Assembly: GCF_041333735.1 (NCBI RefSeq)
Contig: NZ_JBGKFB010000001.1
Coordinates: 248,001 to 312,000, forward strand
From: Veillonella sp.
GTDB lineage: Bacteria > Bacillota > Negativicutes > Veillonellales > Veillonellaceae
Direction: 5' to 3'
DNA length: 64,000 nucleotides
Shown here piece after piece: positions 1 to 8,017 of this stretch. Within the stretch, counting starts at the first letter, position 1. Every line of letters begins with the position of its first letter. The translations under genes and the position numbers were made by a program. The notes under the pieces are model-generated. The model was given only the letters and a program-made list of their open reading frames with translations, searched no databases and was not told the DNA's origin.

Positions 1-360
1 GAGTCTGGGCCGTGTCTCAGTCCCAATGTGGCCGTTCATCCTCTCAGACCGGCTACTGATCATCGCCTTGGTGGGCCGTTACCCCTCCAACTAGCTAATC
101 AGACGCAATCCCCTCCTTCAGTGATAGCTTATAAATAGAGGCCACCTTTCATCCATCCTCGATGCCGAGATTGGATCGTATGCGGTATTAGCAGTCGTTT
201 CCAACTGTTGTCCCCCTCTGAAGGGCAGGTTGATTACGCGTTACTCACCCGTTCGCCACTAAGATTGATAGAAGCAAGCTTCCATCGCTCTTCGTTCGAC
301 TTGCATGTGTTAAGCACGCCGCCAGCGTTCGTCCTGAGCCAGGATCAAACTCTCCAAGAT
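1..360 (-). rRNA. rrs: 16S ribosomal RNA, 5' part (cut by window edge)
   Basis: Read on the minus strand, the sequence starts with AGAGTTTGATCCTGGCTCAG near 353 and continues through the conserved GGCGGCGTGCTTAACACATG segment. It reaches the ACTGAGACACGGCCCAGACTC helix at the window edge, so only about the first 350 bases are present. The variable region is Veillonella-like. The mature 5' end near 360 is set by analogy with other bacteria. Confidence 0.97.
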
Positions 361-558
361 ATCTTGAAGCTATTTGAATAGCTCATTATTTGTTGTCGTT
401 ACATTTAAGTAACTTTGAATTATGGTTGGTTTTGACTTTGTCAAAACCCGCACTCTGGCATATGTTCAATCATATGATTGATTACCTATCATTGTTCAGT
501 TTTCAAAGATCTGTTATCAGTTTCATGCTTCAGTGAAGCGCCATCTGACGACTTGATT

Positions 559-587
559 ATAATAACATGTGAACATTTTCATGTCAA
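559..587 (-). promoter_or_regulatory. rRNA operon promoter, proximal
   Basis: On the minus strand TTGACA (582-587) and TATTAT (559-564) are separated by exactly 17 bases. The element points into the 16S gene about 200 bases away. Near-consensus boxes fit a strong stable-RNA promoter. Confidence 0.8.
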
Positions 588-678
588 CACATTTTATAAT
601 CTTTTTTGAAGTTCTTTTGAACCTCTAAGTGCATTACTACACTCATTAAGAAACAGTCGCTCGAACGACTGTATGCAT

Positions 679-707
679 ATTATAGTATAACCAAAATATA
701 ATGGCAA
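679..707 (-). promoter_or_regulatory. rRNA operon promoter, distal
   Basis: On the minus strand TTGCCA (702-707) and a perfect TATAAT (679-684) are separated by 17 bases. It lies about 120 bases upstream of the proximal promoter in the same orientation. This is the usual tandem arrangement of rRNA promoters. Confidence 0.75.
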
Positions 708-833
708 CCCCTAATTCTCAATTTCACACAACTTTCATTACAGCTTCATTTTACATTCCAAAATCAAAAGATTGATTTTATACAACCAATTATGTATAAT
801 GTAGCTGTAATATAGACTTTTCCGCTTATTCAC

Positions 834-878
834 TTCTATATTCTGATGTGATTCTATATTACGAAGTAGTTCTATATT
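834..878 (+). repeat. Three direct repeats of TTCTATATT, 18-base period
   Basis: TTCTATATT occurs at 834-842, 852-860 and 870-878, each exactly 18 bases apart, just upstream of the SIMPL gene. Even spacing and position suggest an operator or iteron-like binding array. The AT-rich composition makes chance a partial alternative. Confidence 0.5.
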
Positions 879-922
879 ATAGTATTTATAAATAATACTA
901 TAATAGTGTAAGGAGATTGAGT

Positions 923-1654
923 ATGAAATTATCCAAACGTTTATTATCTAAAACAGTTGCTATTGTTGCTGTATGTGCAACTATGGCTACTGCAGCTTTT
1001 GCTGCACCACAAGGTACTTTTGATTCTTCTGAAATTCAAATTACAGGACAAGCCTCTCGTTCAGTAGCACCTAACTATGCGATCTTAACACTTGGTATTA
1101 CTAGCGAAAACACAAACATCAATGCTGCAAAATCTAACAATGATCGCATTATGAGTGATTTAATCAGTAAGTTAGGTCAATTAGGTATCGATAAAAAAGA
1201 TATTTATACCTCTAATATTTCTATTAACCCTACTAGTGATTACCAAGAAGGCAAACGAATCAATACAGGTTATAATGTGTCTAATCGTGTAACTGTAAAA
1301 ATCAATAATCTTGATAATGTAGGAAAAGCCGTTGATGCTGCTGTTAGCGCTGGGGCTAATGATATCAACAACCTTTCTTTCCAAAATGATGTATCTCAAC
1401 AACTATCTGATTCATTAACTACAGAAGCAATTCAAGACGGTCGTCATAAAGCTGAGGTTATCGCTGCAGCCCTTGGCCGTACATTAGGACCTGTAAAAAC
1501 AGTTTCTATCAGTACACCTCAAACAAGCTCTATGGACTCTGGTTACTATCGTAACGCCGTAATGTTAAAAGCGTCTCTCGAAACTGCTACTCCTGTTGAA
1601 AAAGGATCATTAGTAGTTTCTCAAGACGCTAATATTACTTATTATTTACAATAG
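923..1654 (+). CDS. SIMPL-domain (DUF541) secreted protein
   Basis: The product is 243 residues. It has a clear Sec signal peptide: a Lys/Arg start, a hydrophobic core and an AFA cleavage site near residue 29. A SIMPL/DUF541 domain follows, recognisable by the opening I-x-I-x-G-x-(A/G) strand, VAPNYAILTLGI and the SAGANDINNLSF segment. The family is periplasmic or surface-bound and its biochemical role is not established; some members (BP26, OMP28) are immunogenic outer-membrane-associated proteins. The ATG at 923 is preferred over the in-frame TTG at 917 because AGGAGA at 911-916 sits 6 bases before it. The 3' end overlaps the convergent methyltransferase gene by 20 bases. Confidence 0.88.
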   Translation: MKLSKRLLSKTVAIVAVCATMATAAFAAPQGTFDSSEIQITGQASRSVAPNYAILTLGITSENTNINAAKSNNDRIMSDLISKLGQLGIDKKDIYTSNISINPTSDYQEGKRINTGYNVSNRVTVKINNLDNVGKAVDAAVSAGANDINNLSFQNDVSQQLSDSLTTEAIQDGRHKAEVIAAALGRTLGPVKTVSISTPQTSSMDSGYYRNAVMLKASLETATPVEKGSLVVSQDANITYYLQ

Positions 1655-2381
1655 AATTTTCTGGTACCACACCTTCGTGGACCGCTACAATGCCGCCTGT
1701 CAATTCATGATAGGTGGCATTTTCATATCCTAAAGATTTCCAGATTTCAAGAATCTCGCTTTGATGAGGATATCTGCGTAAGGATTCTGGCAACCATGCA
1801 TAAGAGGAATTATCCTTACTTAACTTACCTATAATAGGTAATATATAGGAGAAGTAGAAATTATATAACTGTTTAAAACCAAACATGCTTGGCTTTGCGA
1901 GTTCTAACACAACTACTTTTCCACCTGGCTTTACAACACGTTGCATTTCAGATAACACTTGTTTAATATCTGGCACATTACGCATTGCAAATCCGCTCAT
2001 AGCAGCATCAAATGTGTTATCTGCATATGGTAATGCCATCGCATCACCTTGAACAAGATTAACTTGATCTATTAAACCAGCATCTTCAATGCGTACACGA
2101 CCTTGATCAAGCATCTCACTATTAAAGTCCAAAGCCTCTACTTTTAATGTTGGTTCTTGACGTAACGCTTCCTTTGTAAACACACAGGTACCACATGCTA
2201 CATCAAGCACACGTTGGTGAGGACCAATATTCATTGCTTTTACAGAGAATTTGCGCCAAAAATAATCTTGTCCAAAGCTTAAGACTGTATTCATTAAATC
2301 ATAGTTTTTTGCAATATTAGAAAAAACACCTTGTACAAATTGCTCTTTATCGGCATACGTTTTAAATTCTTTAGTATTCAT
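1635..2381 (-). CDS. menG: Demethylmenaquinone methyltransferase (MenG/UbiE)
   Basis: The product is 248 residues, a class I SAM-dependent methyltransferase that converts demethylmenaquinone to menaquinone, the last step of menaquinone synthesis, at the membrane. The UbiE signature Y-D-L-M-N is at about 27-31, motif I (VLDVACGTCVFT) at 58-69, the acidic ALDFNSEML loop next, and the G-F-A-M-R-N-V signature mid-protein. The ATG at 2381 is preferred over a frame extension to 2402 because AAAGGA precedes it at good spacing and because UbiE proteins begin here. It stands alone and faces the SIMPL gene. No other menaquinone genes are nearby. Confidence 0.93.
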   Translation of the reverse strand: MNTKEFKTYADKEQFVQGVFSNIAKNYDLMNTVLSFGQDYFWRKFSVKAMNIGPHQRVLDVACGTCVFTKEALRQEPTLKVEALDFNSEMLDQGRVRIEDAGLIDQVNLVQGDAMALPYADNTFDAAMSGFAMRNVPDIKQVLSEMQRVVKPGGKVVVLELAKPSMFGFKQLYNFYFSYILPIIGKLSKDNSSYAWLPESLRRYPHQSEILEIWKSLGYENATYHELTGGIVAVHEGVVPENSIVNNK

Positions 2382-2724
2382 TATGGTCCTTTCACTAATC
2401 AAGAACTATATTCAAACTCTTTACTCGCATAGTATATCATACTATGCCCCCTATCAAAAGAATCCTATTATATATACTATATATAGTAATTATGTAATAA
2501 GCACATATTTAGTTAAAACCATATATTCACTACTGTTAAAATTAGTATATTACAAAATAAACATCGTTATCAATCACAGTAGATCTAATTTAACTATATA
2601 TAAATGACTATGATATTATCTATTGCCACCATCCTGTGTTCGTTGTATAATGACATATGTCCATGACGAAAAGATATCTTTTCCATGGTCTTTTATTAGT
2701 TTTTATTAAGTATTGGAGTGTACT
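2382..2724. other. Intergenic, AT-rich, divergent promoters
   Basis: This stretch lies between the leftward menG and the rightward sstT and must hold both promoters. Reading frames here are low-complexity Tyr/Ile runs with no family resemblance, so I call no gene. A TGTATAAT box near 2643-2650 and the hairpin at 2661-2688 belong to the sstT side. Confidence 0.6.
2661..2688 (+). promoter_or_regulatory. Leader hairpin upstream of sstT
   Basis: CCATG and CATGG arms enclose the 14-base palindrome AAAAGATATCTTTT, followed by TCTTTTATTAGTTTTT. The hairpin is between a TATAAT-like box and the sstT ribosome binding site. It could be a weak terminator or attenuator in the sstT leader, or just an AT-rich palindrome. 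Confidence 0.4.
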
Positions 2725-3945
2725 ATGAATCGATTTGTAAAAACAATCAATAGAGTCAGTCTAATCCAACAAATTATCATAGGTTTGATTATTGGTATTT
2801 TGACAGCTCTATACGTGCCAGATGTGGCAAATGAACTTGCTTTATTAGGCGTTCTCTTTGTTGGTGCTTTAAAAGGGATTGCACCAATCCTCGTATTCTT
2901 TCTTGTAATTGCAGCCATCAGTAAACACCGTTCTGGCCAAAAAACAGGGATGGGCTCTGTAATCACATTATATTTATTAGGTACATTCCTTTCTGCAGCA
3001 CTTGCTGTAGTCGTAAGTTTTATGTTCCCTACTACATTACACCTTGCAGCTAGTGCAGCCGATGCAGCTCCACCACAAGGTATCGTAGAGGTAATGAAAA
3101 CACTTTTAAAAAATATTGTTGATAACCCTGTGAAAGCCTTAATGACCGCTAACTATATCGGCATTTTAGGTTGGGCACTTATCATTGGCGGTGCTTTACG
3201 CCATGCCCCAATGAATACTAAGGAAGTAATGGAGTCTATCGCTCAAGCTATTACAACTGTAGTAGGTTGGATTATCCGCTTTGCTCCTCTAGGTATTATG
3301 GGTCTCGTAGCTGACTCTATCGCTACTAATGGTATTGAAGCTTTAATCGGCTACTTCCAATTACTCGTATTACTACTTGGTTCTATGATTTTCGTAGCAT
3401 TAGTAGTAAATCCACTTCTATCTTTTGTATACCTTCGTCGCAATCCATATCCATTGGTATTTAAATGTTTGCGTGAATCTGCTATCTATGCGTTCTTTAC
3501 TCGTAGCTCTGCAGCAAACATTCCTGTTAACCTTGATTTAGCAAAACGTTTAAAACTTAACCCTGATATGTATTCCGTATCCATTCCATTGGGTGCTACT
3601 ATCAACATGGGTGGTGCAGCGATCACAATTACAATCATGACATTAGCTGCTGCACATACACTTGGTATCGTTGTAGATGTCCCTACAGCAATCCTTTTAT
3701 CTATCATTGCTACAATCGGTGCTTGTGGCGCTTCTGGCGTTGCTGGTGGGTCCCTACTTCTAATTCCTCTAGCTTGTTCTCTATTCGGTATCTCCAATGA
3801 TATTGCAATGCAAGTTGTAGGTGTAGGTTTCATCATCGGTGTTTTACAAGACTCCACTGAAACAGCACTTAACTCCAGTACAGATATTCTCTTCACAGCT
3901 ACTGCAGATTATGCAAAACGTGGCTATCACGAAAACTGGGATTAA
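2725..3945 (+). CDS. sstT: Serine/threonine:Na+ symporter SstT
   Basis: The product is 406 residues, an inner-membrane dicarboxylate/amino acid:cation symporter (DAACS family). It closely matches the SstT branch throughout: VSLIQQIIIGLIIGI at the start, an APILVFFLV helix, the SSAANIPVNLDL hairpin and the IPLGATINMGGAAITITI motif of the substrate site, then the second re-entrant segment with GACGASGVAGGSLLLIPLA. It would import serine and threonine with sodium. The start at 2725 has GGAG 7 bases upstream; an in-frame TTG at 2713 overlaps that site. The gene is monocistronic, closed by the hairpin at 3953. Confidence 0.93.
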   Translation: MNRFVKTINRVSLIQQIIIGLIIGILTALYVPDVANELALLGVLFVGALKGIAPILVFFLVIAAISKHRSGQKTGMGSVITLYLLGTFLSAALAVVVSFMFPTTLHLAASAADAAPPQGIVEVMKTLLKNIVDNPVKALMTANYIGILGWALIIGGALRHAPMNTKEVMESIAQAITTVVGWIIRFAPLGIMGLVADSIATNGIEALIGYFQLLVLLLGSMIFVALVVNPLLSFVYLRRNPYPLVFKCLRESAIYAFFTRSSAANIPVNLDLAKRLKLNPDMYSVSIPLGATINMGGAAITITIMTLAAAHTLGIVVDVPTAILLSIIATIGACGASGVAGGSLLLIPLACSLFGISNDIAMQVVGVGFIIGVLQDSTETALNSSTDILFTATADYAKRGYHENWD

Positions 3946-3952
3946 CACCTAT

Positions 3953-3982
3953 AGGCGGTCCTTCGGGACCGTCTTTTTTTGT
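3953..3982 (+). terminator. Intrinsic terminator of sstT
   Basis: A GC-rich stem, GGCGGTCC/GGACCGTC with one G-U pair, is capped by a TTCG tetraloop and followed by a run of seven T, only 8 bases after the sstT stop codon. Confidence 0.93.
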
Positions 3983-4062
3983 GTTCAATAGATAAAAAAT
4001 CAGCCTTACTATACTACTTTCAGTACTACTCAGTGTATAATATAAAGAACATGCTCTAACAA

Positions 4063-4146
4063 ACAATATAGATATTTATATTAATCATAATTGTTTATAT
4101 TGAACACAATCATCTATATTGATTTTCTTCAATATAATGTTATAAT
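4063..4146 (+). promoter_or_regulatory. Promoter with TATATTG/CAATATA operator-like elements
   Basis: TTGATT (4119-4124) and TATAAT (4141-4146) with a 16-base spacer form a good promoter for the flavoprotein gene. TATATTGA occurs at 4096-4103 and 4115-4122, and its inverse TCAATATA at 4129-4136. A related CAATATA lies at 4064-4070. The 4115/4129 pair forms an inverted repeat that covers the -35 box and spacer, as expected of a repressor site. Confidence 0.6.
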
Positions 4147-4195
4147 AGAGTTAATGATAATAACTATTAATAGATATAAATAGAAAGGAATCAAC

Positions 4196-5713
4196 ATGAA
4201 ACAATACGATATTATTGTAGTTGGCACAGGTGGTGCAACCATCGTAGCTGATGCTGCTATCAAAGCGGGTAAAAAAGTAGCTATCATAGAAAAAGGTAAA
4301 TTTGGTGGCACCTGCTTAACTCGCGGTTGTATTCCTACAAAGGTTATGGTTACAGCAGCTAATGCGATCCAAGAAGTAGAAGAATTCAAAAAAATCGGTA
4401 TTAATGTTAGCGATGCTACAATGGACTGGGACACTGTTTCTAAACGTACATGGTTTAAGATTGACGAATCCGCAGGCATCTACGATTATTACAACGCTTT
4501 CGATAACGTAGACGTATATCGCGGCGCAGCTAGCTTTGTATCCGATAAGGTTATGAATATCCATCTTAACGATGGTTCTGGTACTGTAGAAATTACGGCC
4601 CCTACTATTGTTCTTGGCACGGGCGGTTATAGTAATATTCCGAATGTACCAGGTCTTCAAGAGGCGGGCTACCTTTCTAGTGAAAGCCTCTTTGGCGATA
4701 AATTCCCTAAACAACCGTATAAATCCCTTGCAGTACTCGGTGCTGGCCCTATCGGTGTAGAATTCGGTCACGTTTTTGATGCTGCTGGTACTGAAGTTAC
4801 CATCATCCAACATAATGTACGTCTTGTACCTAAGGAAGACGAAGAGATGTCTGAACATCTTCTCCAAAACTATCGTGCTCGTGGCATCAATGTTATATTG
4901 AACCAAGACACTGTTGAAATCCGTCAAGAAGATGGCCTCAAGGTAGTAGTCACAAAAGATCGTACTACAGGTGAAATTACAGAAACAAAGGTTGAAGAAA
5001 TTCTCGTAGCTGCCGGCATCCGTCCTGCTGTTGAAGAATTACACCTCGAAAATACAGGTATTGAAACATTACCAAAAGGCTGGATCAAAACAAATGAATT
5101 CCTTGAAACATCTGTAGATGGTATCTATGCATTAGGTGATGTAAACGGCGAGCCCGCATTCCGTCATCGCGCAAACTATGAAGCAGATATTATCGCCCAT
5201 AATCTATATTTTGCCAAAAACGAAGAAGATTTCCGTTGGGCACGCTATGATACATTGCCAAAGGTTACCTTCTCCTACCCTGAAATCGGTAGCGTAGGTC
5301 TTACTGAAGCAGAAGCTATTAAAGCTGGTTACAATGTAGGCGTAGGTAAAAACTACTACTCCTCCACAGCTAAAGGCTATGCAATGGGTATTAATCCTGG
5401 TGATGTAAATGATGGCTTTGTAAAAATCGTAGTCGACAAAGATACAAATCATATCCTTGGTATGCACGTAACAGGCCCCCAAGCCTCTATCTTATTCCAA
5501 CCTTACGTAAACCTTATGAATAGCGGTGTAACACCATTGACAGCTATCAATGAAGAAATCGCTTCTGAACGTACAAAACGATTACGTGAAAAAGGTATTA
5601 CTCGTGATATGGATCCTAAATCCGTTATCACTGTAGGTGAAACTATGAGTCCACACCCTTCTCTTGTAGAGGTAATTATGTGGACACAAGTATACTACGA
5701 ACACCGCTGGTAA
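4196..5713 (+). CDS. Dihydrolipoyl dehydrogenase-like flavoprotein disulfide reductase
   Basis: The product is 505 residues, a class I pyridine nucleotide-disulfide oxidoreductase. It has an N-terminal FAD Rossmann motif (VVGTGGATIVADAA), the redox-active disulfide in GGTCLTRGCIPTK (Cys40 and Cys45) and an NAD(P) Rossmann motif at about 178-190 (LAVLGAGPIGVEFG). The second FAD motif is GIYALGDVNG, and the dimerisation domain carries the catalytic His487-x4-Glu492 pair (HPSLVE). This is the layout of lipoamide dehydrogenase, mercuric reductase and glutathione reductase. No 2-oxoacid dehydrogenase subunits are adjacent, so the true substrate is open. Note the first Rossmann motif is GTGGAT rather than the usual GxGPGG. 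AAAGGA sits 6 bases before the ATG. A terminator follows at 5757. Confidence 0.85.
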   Translation: MKQYDIIVVGTGGATIVADAAIKAGKKVAIIEKGKFGGTCLTRGCIPTKVMVTAANAIQEVEEFKKIGINVSDATMDWDTVSKRTWFKIDESAGIYDYYNAFDNVDVYRGAASFVSDKVMNIHLNDGSGTVEITAPTIVLGTGGYSNIPNVPGLQEAGYLSSESLFGDKFPKQPYKSLAVLGAGPIGVEFGHVFDAAGTEVTIIQHNVRLVPKEDEEMSEHLLQNYRARGINVILNQDTVEIRQEDGLKVVVTKDRTTGEITETKVEEILVAAGIRPAVEELHLENTGIETLPKGWIKTNEFLETSVDGIYALGDVNGEPAFRHRANYEADIIAHNLYFAKNEEDFRWARYDTLPKVTFSYPEIGSVGLTEAEAIKAGYNVGVGKNYYSSTAKGYAMGINPGDVNDGFVKIVVDKDTNHILGMHVTGPQASILFQPYVNLMNSGVTPLTAINEEIASERTKRLREKGITRDMDPKSVITVGETMSPHPSLVEVIMWTQVYYEHRW

Positions 5714-5720
5714 TACTAAC

Positions 5721-5753
5721 TACATAATAACTACGTAATAACAATGTAATAAC
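5721..5753 (+). repeat. Three tandem 11-base repeats
   Basis: TACATAATAAC, TACGTAATAAC and AATGTAATAAC follow one another directly after the flavoprotein stop codon and before its terminator. It is a small imperfect tandem repeat with no evident role. Confidence 0.5.
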
Positions 5754-5756
5754 GAC

Positions 5757-5788
5757 AAAAAGGACTGTGTATAAACACAGTCCTTTTA
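5757..5788 (+). terminator. Intrinsic terminator of the flavoprotein gene
   Basis: Arms AAAGGACTGTGT and ACACAGTCCTTTT close a short loop (ATAA). The T-rich 3' arm gives the U-tract. Confidence 0.85.
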
Positions 5789-5862
5789 TCATGTCGAATA
5801 TAGGAAAAGCACAATACCTATATAGATACTCGTTCATTATATATAGCTATAATATAAATAAT

Positions 5863-5894
5863 AAAGAGCTGAAGATTTTATCTTCAGCTCTTTT
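5863..5894. terminator. Bidirectional terminator between convergent genes
   Basis: AAGAGCTGAAGA pairs with TCTTCAGCTCTT around a TTTTA loop. On the plus strand five T follow; on the minus strand a shorter TTTATT follows. It can stop read-through from the flavoprotein gene and end the leftward PepSY gene. Confidence 0.75.
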
Positions 5895-5913
5895 TAGATT
5901 GTCTATAAATAGA

Positions 5914-6570
5914 TTAACGACCCATATCAATTGTATTATCCCAAATAATATTTGTTCTGCGACCATCGAAGCCTTGATCTGGTTCAGGAGGTAATTTACT
6001 AGATTTAGTTTGACCTACATAAGCACCTGTTTCAGCATCTACAGTAACTACAGTCTTTTTGCCGTCTTGATGCATTGTCATATAGTATAGAATCTTACCT
6101 TCATGAGCTTCGATTTTCCAACCTTTTACAACTGCATCAGCACCAAGTTGTTGTTTTGCAACGCGCTCAGCTTGAGACGCTTCAATGACTTTATCTTTAT
6201 TGAAGATTTCACCGATAACTTTTTTGGGTTTGCCGCCTTCTTCCATATCGGAAGTATTACCAGTGATTACGTCGATTTTCATTTTGTATTGACGATATTT
6301 ACTATAGCCTACTACTTTGTAACCATAATTCAAATCATTAGAGTTAAGCTCTACAGAATGAAGTGCTGCATTAGGATAACGATTTTGGAAAATAGTACCA
6401 ATTTTACTCATAGTCATAACCATGGATTCGCCTGGTGCACGTTGTACAGAAATATCAGTACTTGTTTCTGGTTTTGTTTTACGCGCATCAGCTACACTTG
6501 GTGTAGCAACGGACAATACGCCAACCGCCAATACACCTGTTAATGCCATAGAAATTAACTTTTTATTCAT
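5914..6570 (-). CDS. PepSY-domain exported protein
   Basis: The product is 218 residues. An N-terminal signal peptide (MNKKLISMALTGVLAVGVLS, cleavage after a VADA-like site near residue 30) leads into two PepSY-like repeats. The second is the clearer: A-x-x-A-x-x-x-L-G-A-x-A-V-x-G-W, then an ILYYM strand and a VTVDAETGAYVG hairpin. PepSY modules are exported and often inhibit or bind peptidases; the target here is unknown. AGGAGG lies 7 bases before the ATG at 6570, which decides this start over the longer frame to 6606. It is separated from the upstream permease gene by about 130 bases and appears to be transcribed alone. Confidence 0.82.
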   Translation of the reverse strand: MNKKLISMALTGVLAVGVLSVATPSVADARKTKPETSTDISVQRAPGESMVMTMSKIGTIFQNRYPNAALHSVELNSNDLNYGYKVVGYSKYRQYKMKIDVITGNTSDMEEGGKPKKVIGEIFNKDKVIEASQAERVAKQQLGADAVVKGWKIEAHEGKILYYMTMHQDGKKTVVTVDAETGAYVGQTKSSKLPPEPDQGFDGRRTNIIWDNTIDMGR

Positions 6571-6704
6571 TACATATCCTCCTACTATATACAATGCTTT
6601 CACCAATAGTAAAAGTCATCCGTATACTAGAATTACTATAAGTTCGTGCTATATACAACAGCACACAAAACATACATAAATAGATATATTATTTAGACAA
6701 TATA

Positions 6705-7826
6705 CTATAAACCTTCATTTGATGCAAGTCGATCGTCTACATCAGTCATGAGCAATTTGTAGCATGTAGCCACTAAAGGTACGCCAATCAACATGCCAGT
6801 AACGCCCATTAAACTACCGCCAACGATAACTGCTGCAAACACCCACAAACCAGGTAAGCCAACGGAATTACCTACAATCTTAGGATAAATAAAGTTACTT
6901 TCAATTTGATGAAGCACTTCTAAGATAATCACATAGATCAACGCATCCATAGGGCTTACAGTGAGTAAGATAACTGCACCTATCACGCCACCCACATAAA
7001 TGCCTAGCAATGGAATTAATGCAGTAAGGCCGATAACACAAGCAATTGTAGTGGCATATTCAATATTGAATGCCCATAATGAAATACCAACCATAATACC
7101 TAAAATCAAGGCATCTATGAACTGGCCTACAAAGAAGTTACTGAACGTTTGAACAGCAACACGTGTGACATAACTAACACGGTTAACCCACTCATCAGAT
7201 GCATAGGCTCTTAAAATACGTTTGCCTTGCATCATAAGGCGCTCTTTATCGAGCAACATATAGATGGCAAAAATCAAACCAAGTCCTATATTTAAAGTCC
7301 AAGATAAGGCTGTTCCCATCGCATTCACAAGGTATGTACCACCCTTTGTGCCCCACTCGCGCGTATACTTCACAACACTTTCACCACTCAAGGTATCCAT
7401 AAGTGTTTGATTGGATGCCATCGGAATAGTTGATGTAAGGTGTTGCATCCAAGATTGGAAGTCTGTATACAACTGCGGTGAAGAAGCCACGATGATCGAC
7501 ATGGAGTGAATCAATTGTGGAATCGCCATGCGAGCAATAAAATAAACGATAGCACTGATTGTGACAAAGGATAAAATGAGGCTTAAAGGTCGTCTAATTT
7601 TATTTTTCCAACCTGTTTTACTCTTGGGCCACAGCCAGCGTTCATAACGCACCACTAGAATATCTAGCACAAATGCGATACAAGCACCTACTATAAGCGG
7701 AACAAAAGCTGTAACGACGGCATCAATAGCATTAGCAATATCGCTGATACGCAGTGCCATCATAATCATAACACCCGCCAATATTATGGCCCCTATGAGC
7801 GGTTTATAATACTTAAATCTTTTCAT
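6705..7826 (-). CDS. AI-2E family (PerM) transporter
   Basis: The product is 373 residues with about eight predicted membrane segments in the PerM pattern: two near the N terminus, a long soluble stretch (about 90-150), then a cluster of five. The conserved late segments are visible: GQFIDALILGIMVGISLW, ALIPLLGIYVGGVIGAVILL, EVLHQIESNFIYPKIVGNSVGLPGLW and GGSLMGVTGMLIGVPLVA. Family members are called AI-2 exporters, sodium/proton antiporters or permeases of unknown substrate, so no substrate is claimed. The ribosome binding site (AGGTT) is weak. The gene lies between ompA and the PepSY gene on the same strand. Confidence 0.87.
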   Translation of the reverse strand: MKRFKYYKPLIGAIILAGVMIMMALRISDIANAIDAVVTAFVPLIVGACIAFVLDILVVRYERWLWPKSKTGWKNKIRRPLSLILSFVTISAIVYFIARMAIPQLIHSMSIIVASSPQLYTDFQSWMQHLTSTIPMASNQTLMDTLSGESVVKYTREWGTKGGTYLVNAMGTALSWTLNIGLGLIFAIYMLLDKERLMMQGKRILRAYASDEWVNRVSYVTRVAVQTFSNFFVGQFIDALILGIMVGISLWAFNIEYATTIACVIGLTALIPLLGIYVGGVIGAVILLTVSPMDALIYVIILEVLHQIESNFIYPKIVGNSVGLPGLWVFAAVIVGGSLMGVTGMLIGVPLVATCYKLLMTDVDDRLASNEGL

Positions 7827-7918
7827 ATATAACCTACTTTACTATACTCACAACGCATACATTACCAAAACTTAATGAACATTGTATGACCTACGATCGT
7901 ATGCAAGCTTAGTATAAC

Positions 7919-7984
7919 ACAAAAGTCCACCTTATCACATGCTCGGTCCCCCGATGAACACGAGAGCATGATAGAAGGTGGACT
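7919..7984 (-). terminator. Long-stem terminator of the OmpA-family gene
   Basis: GTCCACCTT...CATGCTC pairs with GAGCATG...AAGGTGGAC in an imperfect stem of about 20 bases around a long loop. On the minus strand it is followed by TTTTGTG, directly after the ompA stop. Confidence 0.8.
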
Positions 7985-8017
7985 ATATTGTATGTCTAAT
8001 CTAAATTAGATTGAAGA

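Larger units (their letters stand above)
361..922. other. Intergenic: rRNA leader and promoters, then SIMPL gene promoter region
   Basis: This gap of about 560 bases has no convincing reading frame. The left part (361 to about 710) is the leader and tandem promoter region of the leftward rRNA operon. The right part (about 720-922) is very AT-rich and holds three TTCTATATT direct repeats plus a TATAAT-like box before the rightward SIMPL gene. Confidence 0.8.

Noticed and set aside
2383..2607. A 74-codon frame upstream of sstT
   Set aside because: It is low-complexity Tyr/Ile/Ser sequence in an AT-rich promoter region, without a ribosome binding site or family resemblance.
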